Shown: positions 15,439-24,393, numbered from the stretch's first letter. The stretch is DNA of 64,000 bases from Actinomycetota bacterium (GCA_030645495.1 JAUSLV010000016.1:1-64000); one strand, 5' to 3'. Notes: a model not told the origin generated them from the letters alone. Made by a program: numbers and translations.

Positions 15439-16563
15439 TCAGCGCACGAGGTCGCCGGCGAGGTCGCCGATGGTGATCAGGCGGTTGCGGCCGGCGGGGC
15501 TGTAGTCGTAGCCCGACAGCGGATAACCGTTGGTGAGGAACGCGAACGACACGCCGCTGACGGGATCGATGAACCCCATCTGGCACGGCGCGCCACCCGA
15601 GCCGAACGTCGCCGGCGACGCGGTGCGCGGCATCCAGTCGCCCGGGCTGTCGCCGGTGACGGTGCAGAACAGGGCCATGTGCGTGACGATGTCGCTGCCG
15701 CCGTACAGCTTGTCGCCCGCCGCGGCAGCGCTGTTGTGCACCCGACTGCCTTCGGCCACGGCCTCGGGCGACCACAACCCGCTGGTGAACAAGGCTTGGT
15801 AGAACAGCGCCATGTCGGCGGCGGTGCCCACCATCGAGTGGCTCGGTTCGCCGGCCGAGAGGATGTCGGCGTTGGCGAGGAACCACGGTCCCCACGGGTC
15901 GACCTCCTGGTCGTCGCTGGTTCGGTCGATCGCCACCGGCCAGGCGATGGTGCTCTGTTGGCGCTCGACGGGCACCTTCGTCTCCAACGTCAGTCCCAGT
16001 GGCTCGGCGATCTCCTGGCGGAGGTACTCGGAGAAGTCGAGGCCGGTGCGCCGCTCGACGAGTTCGCCGATGATCCAGGCCGCCGAGGTGAGGTGGTACT
16101 GGAACTGCGCGCCCGGTTCGTACGACAGCTTCCAGCGGCCGAACGCCTCCAGGCGCTGGCTGCGGTCGGCCATCTTCGGGTAGCCGAGTGGCGCGAACGG
16201 GAAGCCGGCCGTATGCGTGAGCACTTGGTGGACGGTGACGGCCTCCTTCCCATTGGTGCCGAACTCGGGGATGATGTCGGCCACACGCTCGGCGGTGTCG
16301 AGCACACCCTCGCCGATCAGCTTCCACACGATGCCGGCCACCACGCCACGGCCCACCGACTGCAGGATGTAGCGCAGATCCGGCCGCGAGCCGCCGACGG
16401 TCTCGAACGCGGCCAGCTTGCCGTGGCGAGCCACTGCGACCTGCACCGACGACAGCGGCCCGTGTTCCACCTCCAGCCGCACTCGCCGCAGCAGCACGTC
16501 GAGCCGGGCAGGGTCGATGCCTGCGGCGTCGGGCCCGACGATCTCGGTGGACATGGTGCTCAT
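15439..16563 (-). CDS. Beta-lactamase-fold serine hydrolase homolog with altered active site
   Basis: A 374-residue protein of the class C beta-lactamase/EstB family by overall layout (RYILQSVGRGVV, KEAVTVHQVLTHTAGFP, YEPGAQFQYHLTSAAWIIGELVERRTG, GTAADMALFYQALF). The catalytic residues differ from the family. The SxxK tetrad is S69-V-G-R72, with arginine for lysine. The YxN motif is Y156-H-L158. The C-terminal HxG-like triad region is GSGG (321-324). It may be a non-catalytic member or use other chemistry. ATG 16563 follows GAGGAG. It diverges from the frameshifted P450. Confidence 0.8.
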   Translation of the reverse strand: MSTMSTEIVGPDAAGIDPARLDVLLRRVRLEVEHGPLSSVQVAVARHGKLAAFETVGGSRPDLRYILQSVGRGVVAGIVWKLIGEGVLDTAERVADIIPEFGTNGKEAVTVHQVLTHTAGFPFAPLGYPKMADRSQRLEAFGRWKLSYEPGAQFQYHLTSAAWIIGELVERRTGLDFSEYLRQEIAEPLGLTLETKVPVERQQSTIAWPVAIDRTSDDQEVDPWGPWFLANADILSAGEPSHSMVGTAADMALFYQALFTSGLWSPEAVAEGSRVHNSAAAAGDKLYGGSDIVTHMALFCTVTGDSPGDWMPRTASPATFGSGGAPCQMGFIDPVSGVSFAFLTNGYPLSGYDYSPAGRNRLITIGDLAGDLVR

Positions 16564-16640
16564 GGTGTCTCCTCGTCACTTGATGGCTGATCGCTTGACT
16601 AGTTTGATGATTGAACCATTTATCGGGGAACGGGGACAAG

Positions 16641-17875
16641 ATGCGTACTGACATCGTCGAGATCAAGTTCGAGGACATGAGCCCTGCGCTCAGGTCGATG
16701 ATCACCTACGAGCCCAACGGGGCGATGAACCTGGAGACGCCCCAGGCACTGTTCGACGAGGTGCTGCGCAACACCCCGGTGGTGCGTTGGGAGATGGGTG
16801 TCGGGTTCTTCAAGATGGACGACGTGGTGGCGGTCGCCCGCGACCGGCACATCGTGTCGTGCGAGCCCAACAGCGGCCAGCCGATGGGCATGGGCTCCGA
16901 CGAACCGCTGATCCCGCTACACCTCGACGGCGACATTCACAAGCACTTCCGCAAGCTGATCGACCCGCTGTTCACGCCGCCGAAGATGAAGTTGCTGGAA
17001 CCCACCATCCGCGCTACCGCCGATCGGTTCATCGATCGGTTCATCGGTGCCGGCCAGACGGAGATGTACTCGGCCTTCTGCACGCCGTTGCCCTCCACCG
17101 TCTTCATGCAGATCTTCGGTCTGCCGCTCACCGATCTCGACTTCCTCATCGAGCGCAAGAACCGGATCCTCAAGAACGAGGGCACCACGATGGAGGAGAG
17201 CGAGCGGATCGGCCGCGCGGAGGGCCAGCAGCTGCGTGAGCACCTGCGCAAGCGGCTGCAGGAACGGCTGAGCACCGGGGCGCGCCACAACGACCTGATC
17301 GACACCTTCATCCACTTCGAGGTCGATGGTCATCAGCTCAACGAGGACGAGATCATCAACATCATGCACCTGTTTACGATCGCCGGCCTCGACACGGTCA
17401 CGTCGTCGCTGTCGTGCATCCTGGCCTGGTTCGCCAAGCACCCCGAAGAGCGCAAGCGGATGATCGAGCACCCCGAGCTGCTGCCTGCCGCGGTGGAAGA
17501 GCTGATGCGCTACGAGAGCCCGTGCCGTCGGGCGGTGTGCGCTTCGTCACCGACGACTGCGAGATCAACGGTGTGCCGCTGCACAAGGGCGAGCTGGTGT
17601 ACCTGTGCTGGGCCAGCGCCAACGTCGACCCCGCTGCGTTCGACTCGCCGCACACGGTCGATCTCGCCCGCGAGCAGAACCGCCACATCGCCTTCGCCTC
17701 TGGGTTGCACCGTTGCCTCGGCTCGCACCTCGCGCGCATCGAGATCGTCGCCGCCATCGACCAGTTGCACCGTCGGGTCAGCGACTACTCGGTCACGCCG
17801 GATGCCGAGGTGGGCTACGAGTTCGCCGGCGTGCGGGCCGCCAACCACCTGCCGCTGTCGTTCACTGCGCGCTGA
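16641..17875 (+). pseudogene. Cytochrome P450, single-base frameshift
   Basis: A P450 of about 411 codons broken by one missing base at 17521/17522. The first frame gives the N-terminal four-fifths: FTPPKMKLLEP, the I-helix TIAGLDTVTSSL and the ExxR helix EELMRYESP. The second frame continues VPSGGVRFVTDD and ends with the complete heme-ligand motif FASGLHRCLGSHLARIE and LPLSFTAR. One base restored after the CC of the proline codon joins YESP to VPSGG seamlessly. Apart from this it looks intact, so either a recent inactivation or a sequencing/assembly error. It resembles the P450s at 18735 and 20069, suggesting local duplication. Confidence 0.85.
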
Positions 17876-18583
17876 TCACTCCGGCAGCTGGGTCGTCACG
17901 AGAAGGTCGCCGACCTGCAACGACGCTGGCCCCGGCCCGGTGAGGTGCACGGTGTGCAACGCCGGGCGTGAGCCACCGGGTACGAACCGGAGGAACCCGC
18001 CACGCAGGGGGATCTGCAGCGCGCCGGCATGCGCCTGCGGGTCGATGCCCAGCAGTTGCCCCCACTGCGTGGCCAGCACCTCGTGCTGCGGCGCGCTCAA
18101 CGTCACGCCGGCGATACCGGTGACGACGTCGGTGCGCACATGGTGGCGCCACTCGCTGCCGGCCCACCGCCAGTGCGATTCGGGCTGCATCCAGTCGAAC
18201 GCCAACGCCACCCCGCCGGTGGATCGCGGGTGGAAGTGGATCTCGTGCGCGTCGGGCTCGTCGAGCTCGATCGTCACCACGGCGCCGGCGGCGATCGCCC
18301 GGCTGCGAGCACCGTCGAGATCGTCGGTCTGCAGGATCACCAGGTAGCCACCCTCACCGCGGCCGGCCAGCATCCGCCCGGCCGGTGACGAACCGTCGAG
18401 CGGCGACGCCACCTCGAGGAACTGCTCGCCGACGGGCAGTAGCGCGTTGGCCATCGCGAAGCCCTCGATGCGGTCGGAGCGGTGGCAAACGGCCAGGTCG
18501 AACGTGTCGCCGACGGCATCGACCGTGGCCCCGAGGTCGCGGGCCAGCACCGCCACCTGGCGCAGCCACCACGTCGGACCCAT
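17876..18583 (-). CDS. VOC-family (glyoxalase/bleomycin-resistance-like) protein
   Basis: A 235-residue protein with two vicinal-oxygen-chelate-like halves: WLRQVAVLARDLGATV to HFHPRSTGGVALAFD, and VVTGIAGVTLSAPQHEVLATQWGQLLG to LRFVPGG. VOC proteins bind a metal for isomerase, dioxygenase or epimerase reactions, or bind ligands without catalysis. The first half keeps HEIHFHPRSTGG; a full metal triad is not obvious. The stop directly abuts the end of the frameshifted P450. The start is six bases after TAGGGT on the minus strand (leaderless). Confidence 0.75.
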   Translation of the reverse strand: MGPTWWLRQVAVLARDLGATVDAVGDTFDLAVCHRSDRIEGFAMANALLPVGEQFLEVASPLDGSSPAGRMLAGRGEGGYLVILQTDDLDGARSRAIAAGAVVTIELDEPDAHEIHFHPRSTGGVALAFDWMQPESHWRWAGSEWRHHVRTDVVTGIAGVTLSAPQHEVLATQWGQLLGIDPQAHAGALQIPLRGGFLRFVPGGSRPALHTVHLTGPGPASLQVGDLLVTTQLPE

Positions 18584-18589
18584 CTCGGC

Positions 18590-18595
18590 ACCCTA
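18590..18595 (-). promoter_or_regulatory. -10 box of leaderless VOC gene
   Basis: TAGGGT on the minus strand is six bases before ATG 18583. It overlaps the beginning of the inverted-repeat cluster at 18597-18626. Confidence 0.45.
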
Positions 18596-18596
18596 C

Positions 18597-18626
18597 CGAA
18601 CCGGTGCGGAACGTCGTTCCGGTTCG
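18597..18626. promoter_or_regulatory. Overlapping inverted repeats in divergent promoter
   Basis: CGAACCGG (18597-18604) and CCGGTTCG (18619-18626) form perfect 8-base arms. Inside, GGAACG-T-CGTTCC (18608-18620) is a second perfect palindrome with a slightly different centre. Together with the DosR-like box 14 bases on, this makes the VOC/P450 spacer the densest operator-like region in the window. Confidence 0.45.
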
Positions 18627-18639
18627 CGGGCGGGCCGTA

Positions 18640-18653
18640 GGGACTTTGGTCCC
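18640..18653. promoter_or_regulatory. DosR/DevR-like box
   Basis: GGGAC-TTTG-GTCCC matches the arms and A/T-rich centre of the mycobacterial DosR consensus (GGGACT-type half sites). Its centre is 88 bases before the P450 ATG at 18735, the same distance as the related box before the amidohydrolase at 7719. Confidence 0.55.
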
Positions 18654-18734
18654 GGGACACACGCTGTGACCTCCGTCATGATCACGCCCTATCGGCAACG
18701 GCTCGATTCCACGTAGATCCAGGAGCGCACCCGC

Positions 18735-19955
18735 ATGACCACCTTCCAAGAGGCCGGCATCCCGTCCGGCAGCGAGCTGATCGGCGTGATGTTCCCGCAG
18801 GAGATGATCCTCCAGATGATGGGCACCGACCCGCAACCCGTGCTCGACGCACACGCCGCGAAGTGCCCGATGCACGAGGTGGCGCCGGGCTGGTTCACCG
18901 TCATGCGCATGCAGGAGTGCGTGGAGATCAATCGCAATCGCGCGGTCATCGGCAACGGCAGCACGTGGGGGATGGGCGGCGATCACAAGCTCATCCCGCT
19001 CGACATCGACGGCGAGTTGCACACGCACTTCCGCAAGCTGATCGACCCGGTGTTCGCCCCGAAGCGGATCGCCCCGCTCGCCGAGCGCATCGCCCAGCAG
19101 GCCGGCGACCTCATCGACCGGTTCGTCGCCGATGGCGAGGCCGAGCTGTTCAGCGCGTTCTGCCAGCCGTTGCCTTCGCTGATCTTCCTCTCCATCCTCG
19201 GCCTGCCCGCCGACGAGCTGCCGTTCTTCCTGGAGATCAAGGAGGGCATCCTGCGTCACGAGCCGTTCGCCGACCCGGCCGACATCGAGCTGCGCCAGAT
19301 CGCCGCCCGCGAGCAGTGCTCCGGCTACTTCGGCAAGCTGTACGACGAGCGCACGTCGTCGGGCGACCTCGGTGACGACCTGCTCGGTTGGCTGATCGGC
19401 AGCTCGGTCGACGGACATCAGCTGACTCGCGACCAGTTCCTCAACATCATGTTGCTGATGATCGTCGGCGGCCTCGACACGGTGTCCGCCTCGTTGTCGT
19501 GCATCATGTCGTGGCTCGCCCGTCATCCCGAGCAGCGGCGCTGGATCCTCGAGGACGCCAGTCGGTGGCCGCTGGCGATCGAAGAGCTGCTGCGCTTCGA
19601 GTCGCCGGTTCCCCAGGGGTTCCGTCAGACCACCGAGGACATCGAGGTGAACGGCACGTCGTTCGCCGCGGGCACCCGGTTCCTCATGTCGTGGCCGGCG
19701 ATCAACCTCGACCCCGAGGCCTTCGTCAACCCCCTCGAGGTCGATCTGCAGCGCTCACCCAACGCGCACGTGGTGTTCGCCAGTGGATGGCATCGTTGCC
19801 TCGGGTCGCACCTGGCCCGCCTGGAACTGCGGGTGGCGATGGAAGAGTTCCACAAGCGCATCCCCGAGTATTCGATCAAGCCAGGGGTAGAGCTGCAGTA
19901 CATCCCGCTGGGTGTGCGCCAGGTGATGAACCTGCCCATCGTCTGGGACGACTGA
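18735..19955 (+). CDS. Cytochrome P450
   Basis: A 406-residue soluble bacterial P450. The I-helix has VGGLDTVSASLS (acid-threonine pair), the K-helix EELLRFESP (ExxR), and the heme loop FASGWHRCLGSH with the thiolate cysteine near residue 355. It needs a ferredoxin; the only one in the window is at 28634. It should hydroxylate an apolar substrate, identity unknown. The AGGAG ribosome site starts about 15 bases before ATG 18735. A DosR-like box lies upstream. Related to the P450s on both sides. Confidence 0.93.
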   Translation: MTTFQEAGIPSGSELIGVMFPQEMILQMMGTDPQPVLDAHAAKCPMHEVAPGWFTVMRMQECVEINRNRAVIGNGSTWGMGGDHKLIPLDIDGELHTHFRKLIDPVFAPKRIAPLAERIAQQAGDLIDRFVADGEAELFSAFCQPLPSLIFLSILGLPADELPFFLEIKEGILRHEPFADPADIELRQIAAREQCSGYFGKLYDERTSSGDLGDDLLGWLIGSSVDGHQLTRDQFLNIMLLMIVGGLDTVSASLSCIMSWLARHPEQRRWILEDASRWPLAIEELLRFESPVPQGFRQTTEDIEVNGTSFAAGTRFLMSWPAINLDPEAFVNPLEVDLQRSPNAHVVFASGWHRCLGSHLARLELRVAMEEFHKRIPEYSIKPGVELQYIPLGVRQVMNLPIVWDD

Positions 19956-20068
19956 ACACCTGCCGGGCCTACGTCGCGGCGATCTGCGGTCTCGTCCAAC
20001 TGAAAAGTGCCCTAGATTCCGTTCAGCGCGGCCATGGGGGGCCGGCATGACCGAGGAGGGGTTCGATC

Positions 20069-21295
20069 GTGACGCCGCAGGAAGAGATGCAGCACAGCTT
20101 CGCCCAGATGTTCAAGATCTCGGCGTTGGCATGGGGCGACCCGGCCGTGGCCGCGGCGCGAGCCAGTGCCGCTCCGCAGGCGATGTACACCGCGCTCACG
20201 GCCGAGTGCCCGGTGAAGGATCTGGGCGAGGGCATGTTCCGCGTCACCTCGATGGCCGACATCGTCGCGATCACCCGCAACCACGATGTCGTGCAGGGCT
20301 CGCAGTACCTCGGCAGCGACCGGCCGGCGATCCCGCTGGGCCTCGACGGGCCGATCCACAAGCAGTACCGGCACATGCTCGATCCCGTGTTCACCGCCAA
20401 GCGGATCGACCCGCTGGGCGCGCAGGTGCAGCAGTTGGCCGACGAGCTGATCGACGGGTTCATCGCCAAGGGCGAGTGCGACGCGTACCACGAGTGGTGC
20501 GAGCCGCTGCCCTCGATCATCTTCCTGTCGATCATGGGCCTGCCGCTCGCCGAGTACGCCAACTTCCACAACTTCAAGAACCTGATCCTGGGCAACTCCG
20601 ACTTCGGCGAAATCACGCCCGAGGAGCGGATGAAGCGCACCGGTGAGGCCGTGATGTGGCTGCAGAACTACTTCAACTCCGACCTCGATGCTCGCGAGCA
20701 AGAGGCGGCACCGCGCGACGACATGATCGGCTGGCTGCTCACTGCCGAGGTCGACGGCCACCGGTTGGGCCGCACCGAGATGCTCGACATCCTCGGCCTG
20801 CTGATGATCGCCGGCCTCGACACCGTGGCGGCCTCACTGGGGTGCTTCCTCAGCTTCCTCGCCAGCAATCCCGAACAGCGCCGGCGGCTGGTCGACGATC
20901 CCACGCTCACCCGCAGCGCGATCGAAGAACTGATGCGCTACGAGTGCCCCGTCACCGAGGGCTATCGCGTGGCCACGGCCGACATCGACCTGCCCAGCGG
21001 TGTGCACGTGCCCGCCGGGTCGTGGATGCTGATCTCGTGGTCGGGCGCGAACCTCGACCCGGCCGTGTTCACCGACCCGCTCACGGTCGATTTCGAGCGC
21101 AAGCCCAACGCGCACATCGGGTTCGCCAGCGGCTTCCACCGCTGCCTCGGCTCGCACCTCGCGCGTCTCGAACTCAGCGTCGCCCTCAACGCGTGGCACG
21201 CCCGCATCCCGAACTATCGCATCGCCGACGGCACGGAGCTGGTGTACTCGGGTAACCCCCGGGCGCCGCACCACCTGCCGCTCGTCTGGAGTTGA
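20069..21295 (+). CDS. Cytochrome P450
   Basis: A 408-residue P450 starting at GTG 20069 behind GAGGAGGGG. The I-helix is MIAGLDTVAASLG, ExxR is EELMRYECP, and the heme loop FASGFHRCLGSHLARLE has cysteine near residue 359. It belongs to the same subfamily pattern as 16641 and 18735. Its stop overlaps the TTG start of the TesB-like gene (TTGA), so it leads an operon P450-thioesterase-crotonase-hydrolase. This suggests that the oxygenated product is handled as an acyl-CoA; that link is inferred. Confidence 0.93.
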   Translation: MTPQEEMQHSFAQMFKISALAWGDPAVAAARASAAPQAMYTALTAECPVKDLGEGMFRVTSMADIVAITRNHDVVQGSQYLGSDRPAIPLGLDGPIHKQYRHMLDPVFTAKRIDPLGAQVQQLADELIDGFIAKGECDAYHEWCEPLPSIIFLSIMGLPLAEYANFHNFKNLILGNSDFGEITPEERMKRTGEAVMWLQNYFNSDLDAREQEAAPRDDMIGWLLTAEVDGHRLGRTEMLDILGLLMIAGLDTVAASLGCFLSFLASNPEQRRRLVDDPTLTRSAIEELMRYECPVTEGYRVATADIDLPSGVHVPAGSWMLISWSGANLDPAVFTDPLTVDFERKPNAHIGFASGFHRCLGSHLARLELSVALNAWHARIPNYRIADGTELVYSGNPRAPHHLPLVWS

Positions 21296-22143
21296 GCGGC
21301 CACACCGGCCACCCCGGCCACCCAGGCGTGCCCGAGCCGCTGTTGGCGGTGCTCGACCTGGTGGCGCTGGAACGCGTCGCCGCCGACCGGTTCGTCAGCC
21401 TGCCCCTGCCGGGCAATGGCCCACGGTTGGGGGGCAGCGAACTGCTCACCGCCGCGCTGCTGGCAAGCGCGGCCACCGCTCGCGCCGAGCTCGCACCATC
21501 GGGTGCGCAGGCTTCGTTCCTGCGGTCCGGGCGCAGCGACCTGCCGGTCGACCTGACGGTCGCGCACCTGCAGGACAGTCGCTCGAGCGCGGTCCGCGCG
21601 GTCACCGCCTCGCAGGGTGGCACGCCGGTGATGACTGCGTCGTTCCGCTGTTTCCTGCCTCGGCACGCGCCCGACTGGCAGCCGGAGATGGTGTTCGACG
21701 TGCCGCCCCACGACGGTGAGGAACAGCTCGCGCTGGTGGCCACGCTGCCGGCGCTGCGGTCGTTCGAGGTGCGTGCCGCCGTGCGCCCGCCCGACGGGCG
21801 ACAGGTGATCCACCCCTACTGGATCAAGAGTCGCCAGCCGCTCGCCGACGACGCCTTGCTGCACGCCGCGGTGCTGCTGTACCTCACCGACGTCGGCACG
21901 AGTGGCAGTGCGCGTGCACCGCACATGTCGTTGCGCGAGCGGATGGCCCCGGTGAGCCTCGACCACACGTTCTGGTGGCACCGCTCGGTGCGGGTCGACC
22001 ACTGGCTGCGCGTCGACGCGCGCTCGCTCACCGAATCGGGTGGACGCGCGCTGGCGCGCGGTGAGGTGGTGCGCGCCGACGGGGTGCTGGCTGCGTCGTT
22101 CGCGCAAGAGGTCGTCGTGCCCGAACCTCGTCCAACTGCGTGA
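21292..22143 (+). CDS. TesB-like acyl-CoA thioesterase
   Basis: A 283-residue double-hotdog protein with the TesB layout. The first hotdog is EPLLAVLDLVALERVAADRFVSLPLPG, LGGSELLTAALLASA and FLRSGRSDLPVDLTVAHLQDSRSSAVRAV. The second has LYLTDVGTSGSARAPHMSLRERM, PVSLDHTFWWHRSVRVDHWLRVDARS and ASFAQEVVV. It would hydrolyse acyl-CoA to free acid and CoA, as a release or overflow valve. The start is TTG 21292, overlapping the P450 stop; translational coupling would make up for the weak codon. The next gene also overlaps it by four bases (GTGA). Confidence 0.85.
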   Translation: MSGHTGHPGHPGVPEPLLAVLDLVALERVAADRFVSLPLPGNGPRLGGSELLTAALLASAATARAELAPSGAQASFLRSGRSDLPVDLTVAHLQDSRSSAVRAVTASQGGTPVMTASFRCFLPRHAPDWQPEMVFDVPPHDGEEQLALVATLPALRSFEVRAAVRPPDGRQVIHPYWIKSRQPLADDALLHAAVLLYLTDVGTSGSARAPHMSLRERMAPVSLDHTFWWHRSVRVDHWLRVDARSLTESGGRALARGEVVRADGVLAASFAQEVVVPEPRPTA

Positions 22144-22181
22144 ACGACACCGCAGGTCACAATGCTGAGCGGGAGGCCGAG

Positions 22182-22937
22182 ATGAGCGTCGTGCTGGTGG
22201 AAGAGCGTGGTCGGGTGCTGCACATCAGCCTCAACCGCCCGGAGAAGCGCAACACCCTCACGGGGGAGATCAACCGACTACTGCGCGAAGCGTTTCAACG
22301 GTTCGCCGCCGACCCCGACCTGTGGGTGGCCGTGCTGTCGGGGAACGGCCCCGACTTCTGCGCAGGTGTCGACCTCACGCGGCCCGACGTACCCGACGCG
22401 GCGAAGACGTGGCCGGGCGGCATCACCCGCGAGTTCGAGTGTTGGAAGCCGATCGTCGCCGCCCTCCACGGCAACGTGCTCGGAGGCGGCCTGGAACTCG
22501 CGCTGTGCGCCGACTTCCGTGTCGGCGACGAGACCACCCGCCTCGGCGCGCCGGAGGTGCGGTGGGGGCTGATGCAGGGTGCCGGTGCCACGCAGCGCCT
22601 GCCGCGGATCGTGCCCTTCGCGGTGGCCCTCGAGATGCTGCTCACCGGCGATCCGATCGATGCCGCCCGCGCCGAACGGATCGGCCTGCTGAACCACGTG
22701 GTGGCACCCGGGCAGGCGGTGGAGCGGGCGTTCGAGCTGGCCGACCGCTTGTGTGCCCGCGCCCCGCTGGGTGTGCGGCGGGCCAAGGAGGCTGCCTACC
22801 GCGGGTGGGACCAGCCGCTGCCCGACGGGCTGCGCACGGAGATGCTGTTGAGCCGGTTGCTGGCCGGGACGGCCGATCTCGGTGAAGGACAACGGGCCTT
22901 CCTCGAACGGCGCGACCCGGTGTGGCAGGCACGTTGA
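22182..22937 (+). CDS. Enoyl-CoA hydratase (crotonase)
   Basis: A 251-residue crotonase carrying both hydratase glutamates: GGGLELALCAD and GAPEVRWGLMQGAGATQRLPR. The oxyanion loop is DFCAGVDLTRPD. I place the start at ATG 22182 because GGGAGG lies five bases upstream; GTG 22140, overlapping the thioesterase stop, is an alternative adding 14 residues. It sits in the P450-thioesterase operon and overlaps the alpha/beta hydrolase gene by 16 bases. Predicted to hydrate a 2-enoyl-CoA. Confidence 0.9.
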   Translation: MSVVLVEERGRVLHISLNRPEKRNTLTGEINRLLREAFQRFAADPDLWVAVLSGNGPDFCAGVDLTRPDVPDAAKTWPGGITREFECWKPIVAALHGNVLGGGLELALCADFRVGDETTRLGAPEVRWGLMQGAGATQRLPRIVPFAVALEMLLTGDPIDAARAERIGLLNHVVAPGQAVERAFELADRLCARAPLGVRRAKEAAYRGWDQPLPDGLRTEMLLSRLLAGTADLGEGQRAFLERRDPVWQAR

Positions 22938-23854
22938 CCCGATCGGCGCTGCCACACACCCGCCACCCCGCACCCGGGCCGTGGGCCCATGAGTACTCGG
23001 TCGCCACGTCGCAGGGTGTGCTCTCCGGGCTGCTCGCGGAGCCGGCCGACGGGGCCGAGCCACGCGCGCTCATCGTTGCGCTGCACGGCATGCAGCTGCA
23101 CGCCGGCTACTTCGACACGACCACCGCTGACGGGTTGTCGCTGCTGCACACGGCCACGGCCGCCGGCTACTCGGTGTGGGCGCCCGACCGACCGGGCACG
23201 GGGGCCAGCGCGGACCTGGGCGACGAGCACCGGCTGATGCGTCCGCAAGCCGACCTGCTGTTGGAAGCACTCGCCGCGGTGGTTTCGGATCGGCCCGTCG
23301 GCTCCGGAGTGTTGGTGGTGGGCCATTCGTACGGTGCGAAGTTGGCCATGGCGATGTTGGCGCGGGCGGGCGAGCGGCCGTTCCTCGGCCTCGACATCAA
23401 CGGGTGCGGCGTCGGCCTCGGGCACGGCACCGACGACTCGGGCTGGATGCGGTCGTTGGTGGTCGCCGGTGATCGCGGCCCGTCGTGGGGGCCGATCGCG
23501 CTGTATCCGCCGGGCACGATCAGCCGTGCGCACCTGCCGGTCGAGGCCCACAGGCCGCTGCCGATCAACGAGACGTTGCTGTGGCCGGCCGACTTCGCCG
23601 AGTTCGCACCTCAGTTGCGGGTGCCGATCAGGGTGACCTACGGCGATCACGAGCGGTGGTGGCCGATCGACGCCGCCGGCCTGGCCGAGGTGGGCGGGGC
23701 CTTCCCGAACTCACCGGGCGTCACGGTGCACATCGAACACGGTGGCGGCCACAACCTCAGCCTCGGGTGGGCGGCCGCGTCGTACCACCGCGCTGTGCTG
23801 GCGTTCGCCGACGAGTGCACTCACGCCGCAGCCTCGGGTGTCGGCCAGGCGTAA
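22922..23854 (+). CDS. Alpha/beta hydrolase
   Basis: A 310-residue alpha/beta-hydrolase. The nucleophile elbow is GHSYGAK, an aspartate lies in TYGDHERWW, and the histidine in EHGGGHNLSLG completes a Ser-Asp-His triad. An HG motif, LHGMQLHAGYF, supplies the oxyanion region. Probably an esterase, lactonase or C-C hydrolase; the family is too broad for a substrate call. GTG 22922 overlaps the crotonase by 16 bases, so it belongs to the same operon. Confidence 0.88.
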   Translation: MAGTLTRSALPHTRHPAPGPWAHEYSVATSQGVLSGLLAEPADGAEPRALIVALHGMQLHAGYFDTTTADGLSLLHTATAAGYSVWAPDRPGTGASADLGDEHRLMRPQADLLLEALAAVVSDRPVGSGVLVVGHSYGAKLAMAMLARAGERPFLGLDINGCGVGLGHGTDDSGWMRSLVVAGDRGPSWGPIALYPPGTISRAHLPVEAHRPLPINETLLWPADFAEFAPQLRVPIRVTYGDHERWWPIDAAGLAEVGGAFPNSPGVTVHIEHGGGHNLSLGWAAASYHRAVLAFADECTHAAASGVGQA

Positions 23855-23857
23855 CCT
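23852..23857 (+). promoter_or_regulatory. -10 box of leaderless NTF2-like gene
   Basis: TAACCT followed by seven bases and ATG 23865. It overlaps the end of the alpha/beta hydrolase gene, giving the next gene its own start of transcription. Confidence 0.4.
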
Positions 23858-23864
23858 CGCGATC

Positions 23865-24260
23865 ATGGCGCCGGAACTCCCTCTCCCTGACCGCATTGCG
23901 ATCCACGAACTGGCCGCGCGCTACGGCAACGTGATCGACGCTCGCCAGTGGCACCGGTTGGAGCATGTGTTCAGTGCCGATGCCACCTTCGAGCTGCGTG
24001 GGTTCGAGCAGCCCGCCCGTTTCGAGGGCCTCGTCGCGATTCGAGCGATGCTCGAACACAGCACCGGCCACCCGGTAGCTCACCACGTCACGAACGTGGA
24101 GGTCGAGCAGGCCGACGGGCTGACGACGTTGTTCTTCAAGGTGATCGGCCCCGGCCGGAAGGGGCGTGTGGGGTCGGTGGATTACACCGACATCGTGCGC
24201 CGCGAACCAGACGGCTGGCGGATCGTCACCCACGTCGCCACCTTGAGAACAGCGAATTAG
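23865..24260 (+). CDS. NTF2-like (SnoaL-type) protein
   Basis: A 131-residue single-domain NTF2 fold: IAIHELAARYGNVIDARQWHRLEHVFSADATFEL, a central helix GLVAIRAMLEHSTGHPVAHHVTNVEVEQ, and DIVRREPDGWRIVTHVATLRT at the end. The HHVTN segment is often seen in SnoaL-like dehydratases/isomerases. Third such protein in the window, again beside P450 and hydrolase genes. It has no Shine-Dalgarno and a leaderless-type promoter. Confidence 0.8.
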   Translation: MAPELPLPDRIAIHELAARYGNVIDARQWHRLEHVFSADATFELRGFEQPARFEGLVAIRAMLEHSTGHPVAHHVTNVEVEQADGLTTLFFKVIGPGRKGRVGSVDYTDIVRREPDGWRIVTHVATLRTAN

Positions 24261-24393
24261 GCACCTTTTCTGGTCATTCCCGGCTGGCTGGGTCCGGTTT
24301 GCAGCGGTGCTTTGACAATTGAGGGTACTTGTTGTTGAATGCGTCCTGAACTTGCGAGCCGCGCAGGTGCTGCCCGAGGGGAGGGGATCGGTG

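Noticed and set aside
17414-17875. A separate 153-residue gene encoding only a heme-binding domain
   Set aside because: Its first 30-odd residues are an out-of-frame reading of the P450 K-helix region. The remainder is the missing C-terminus of the frameshifted P450.
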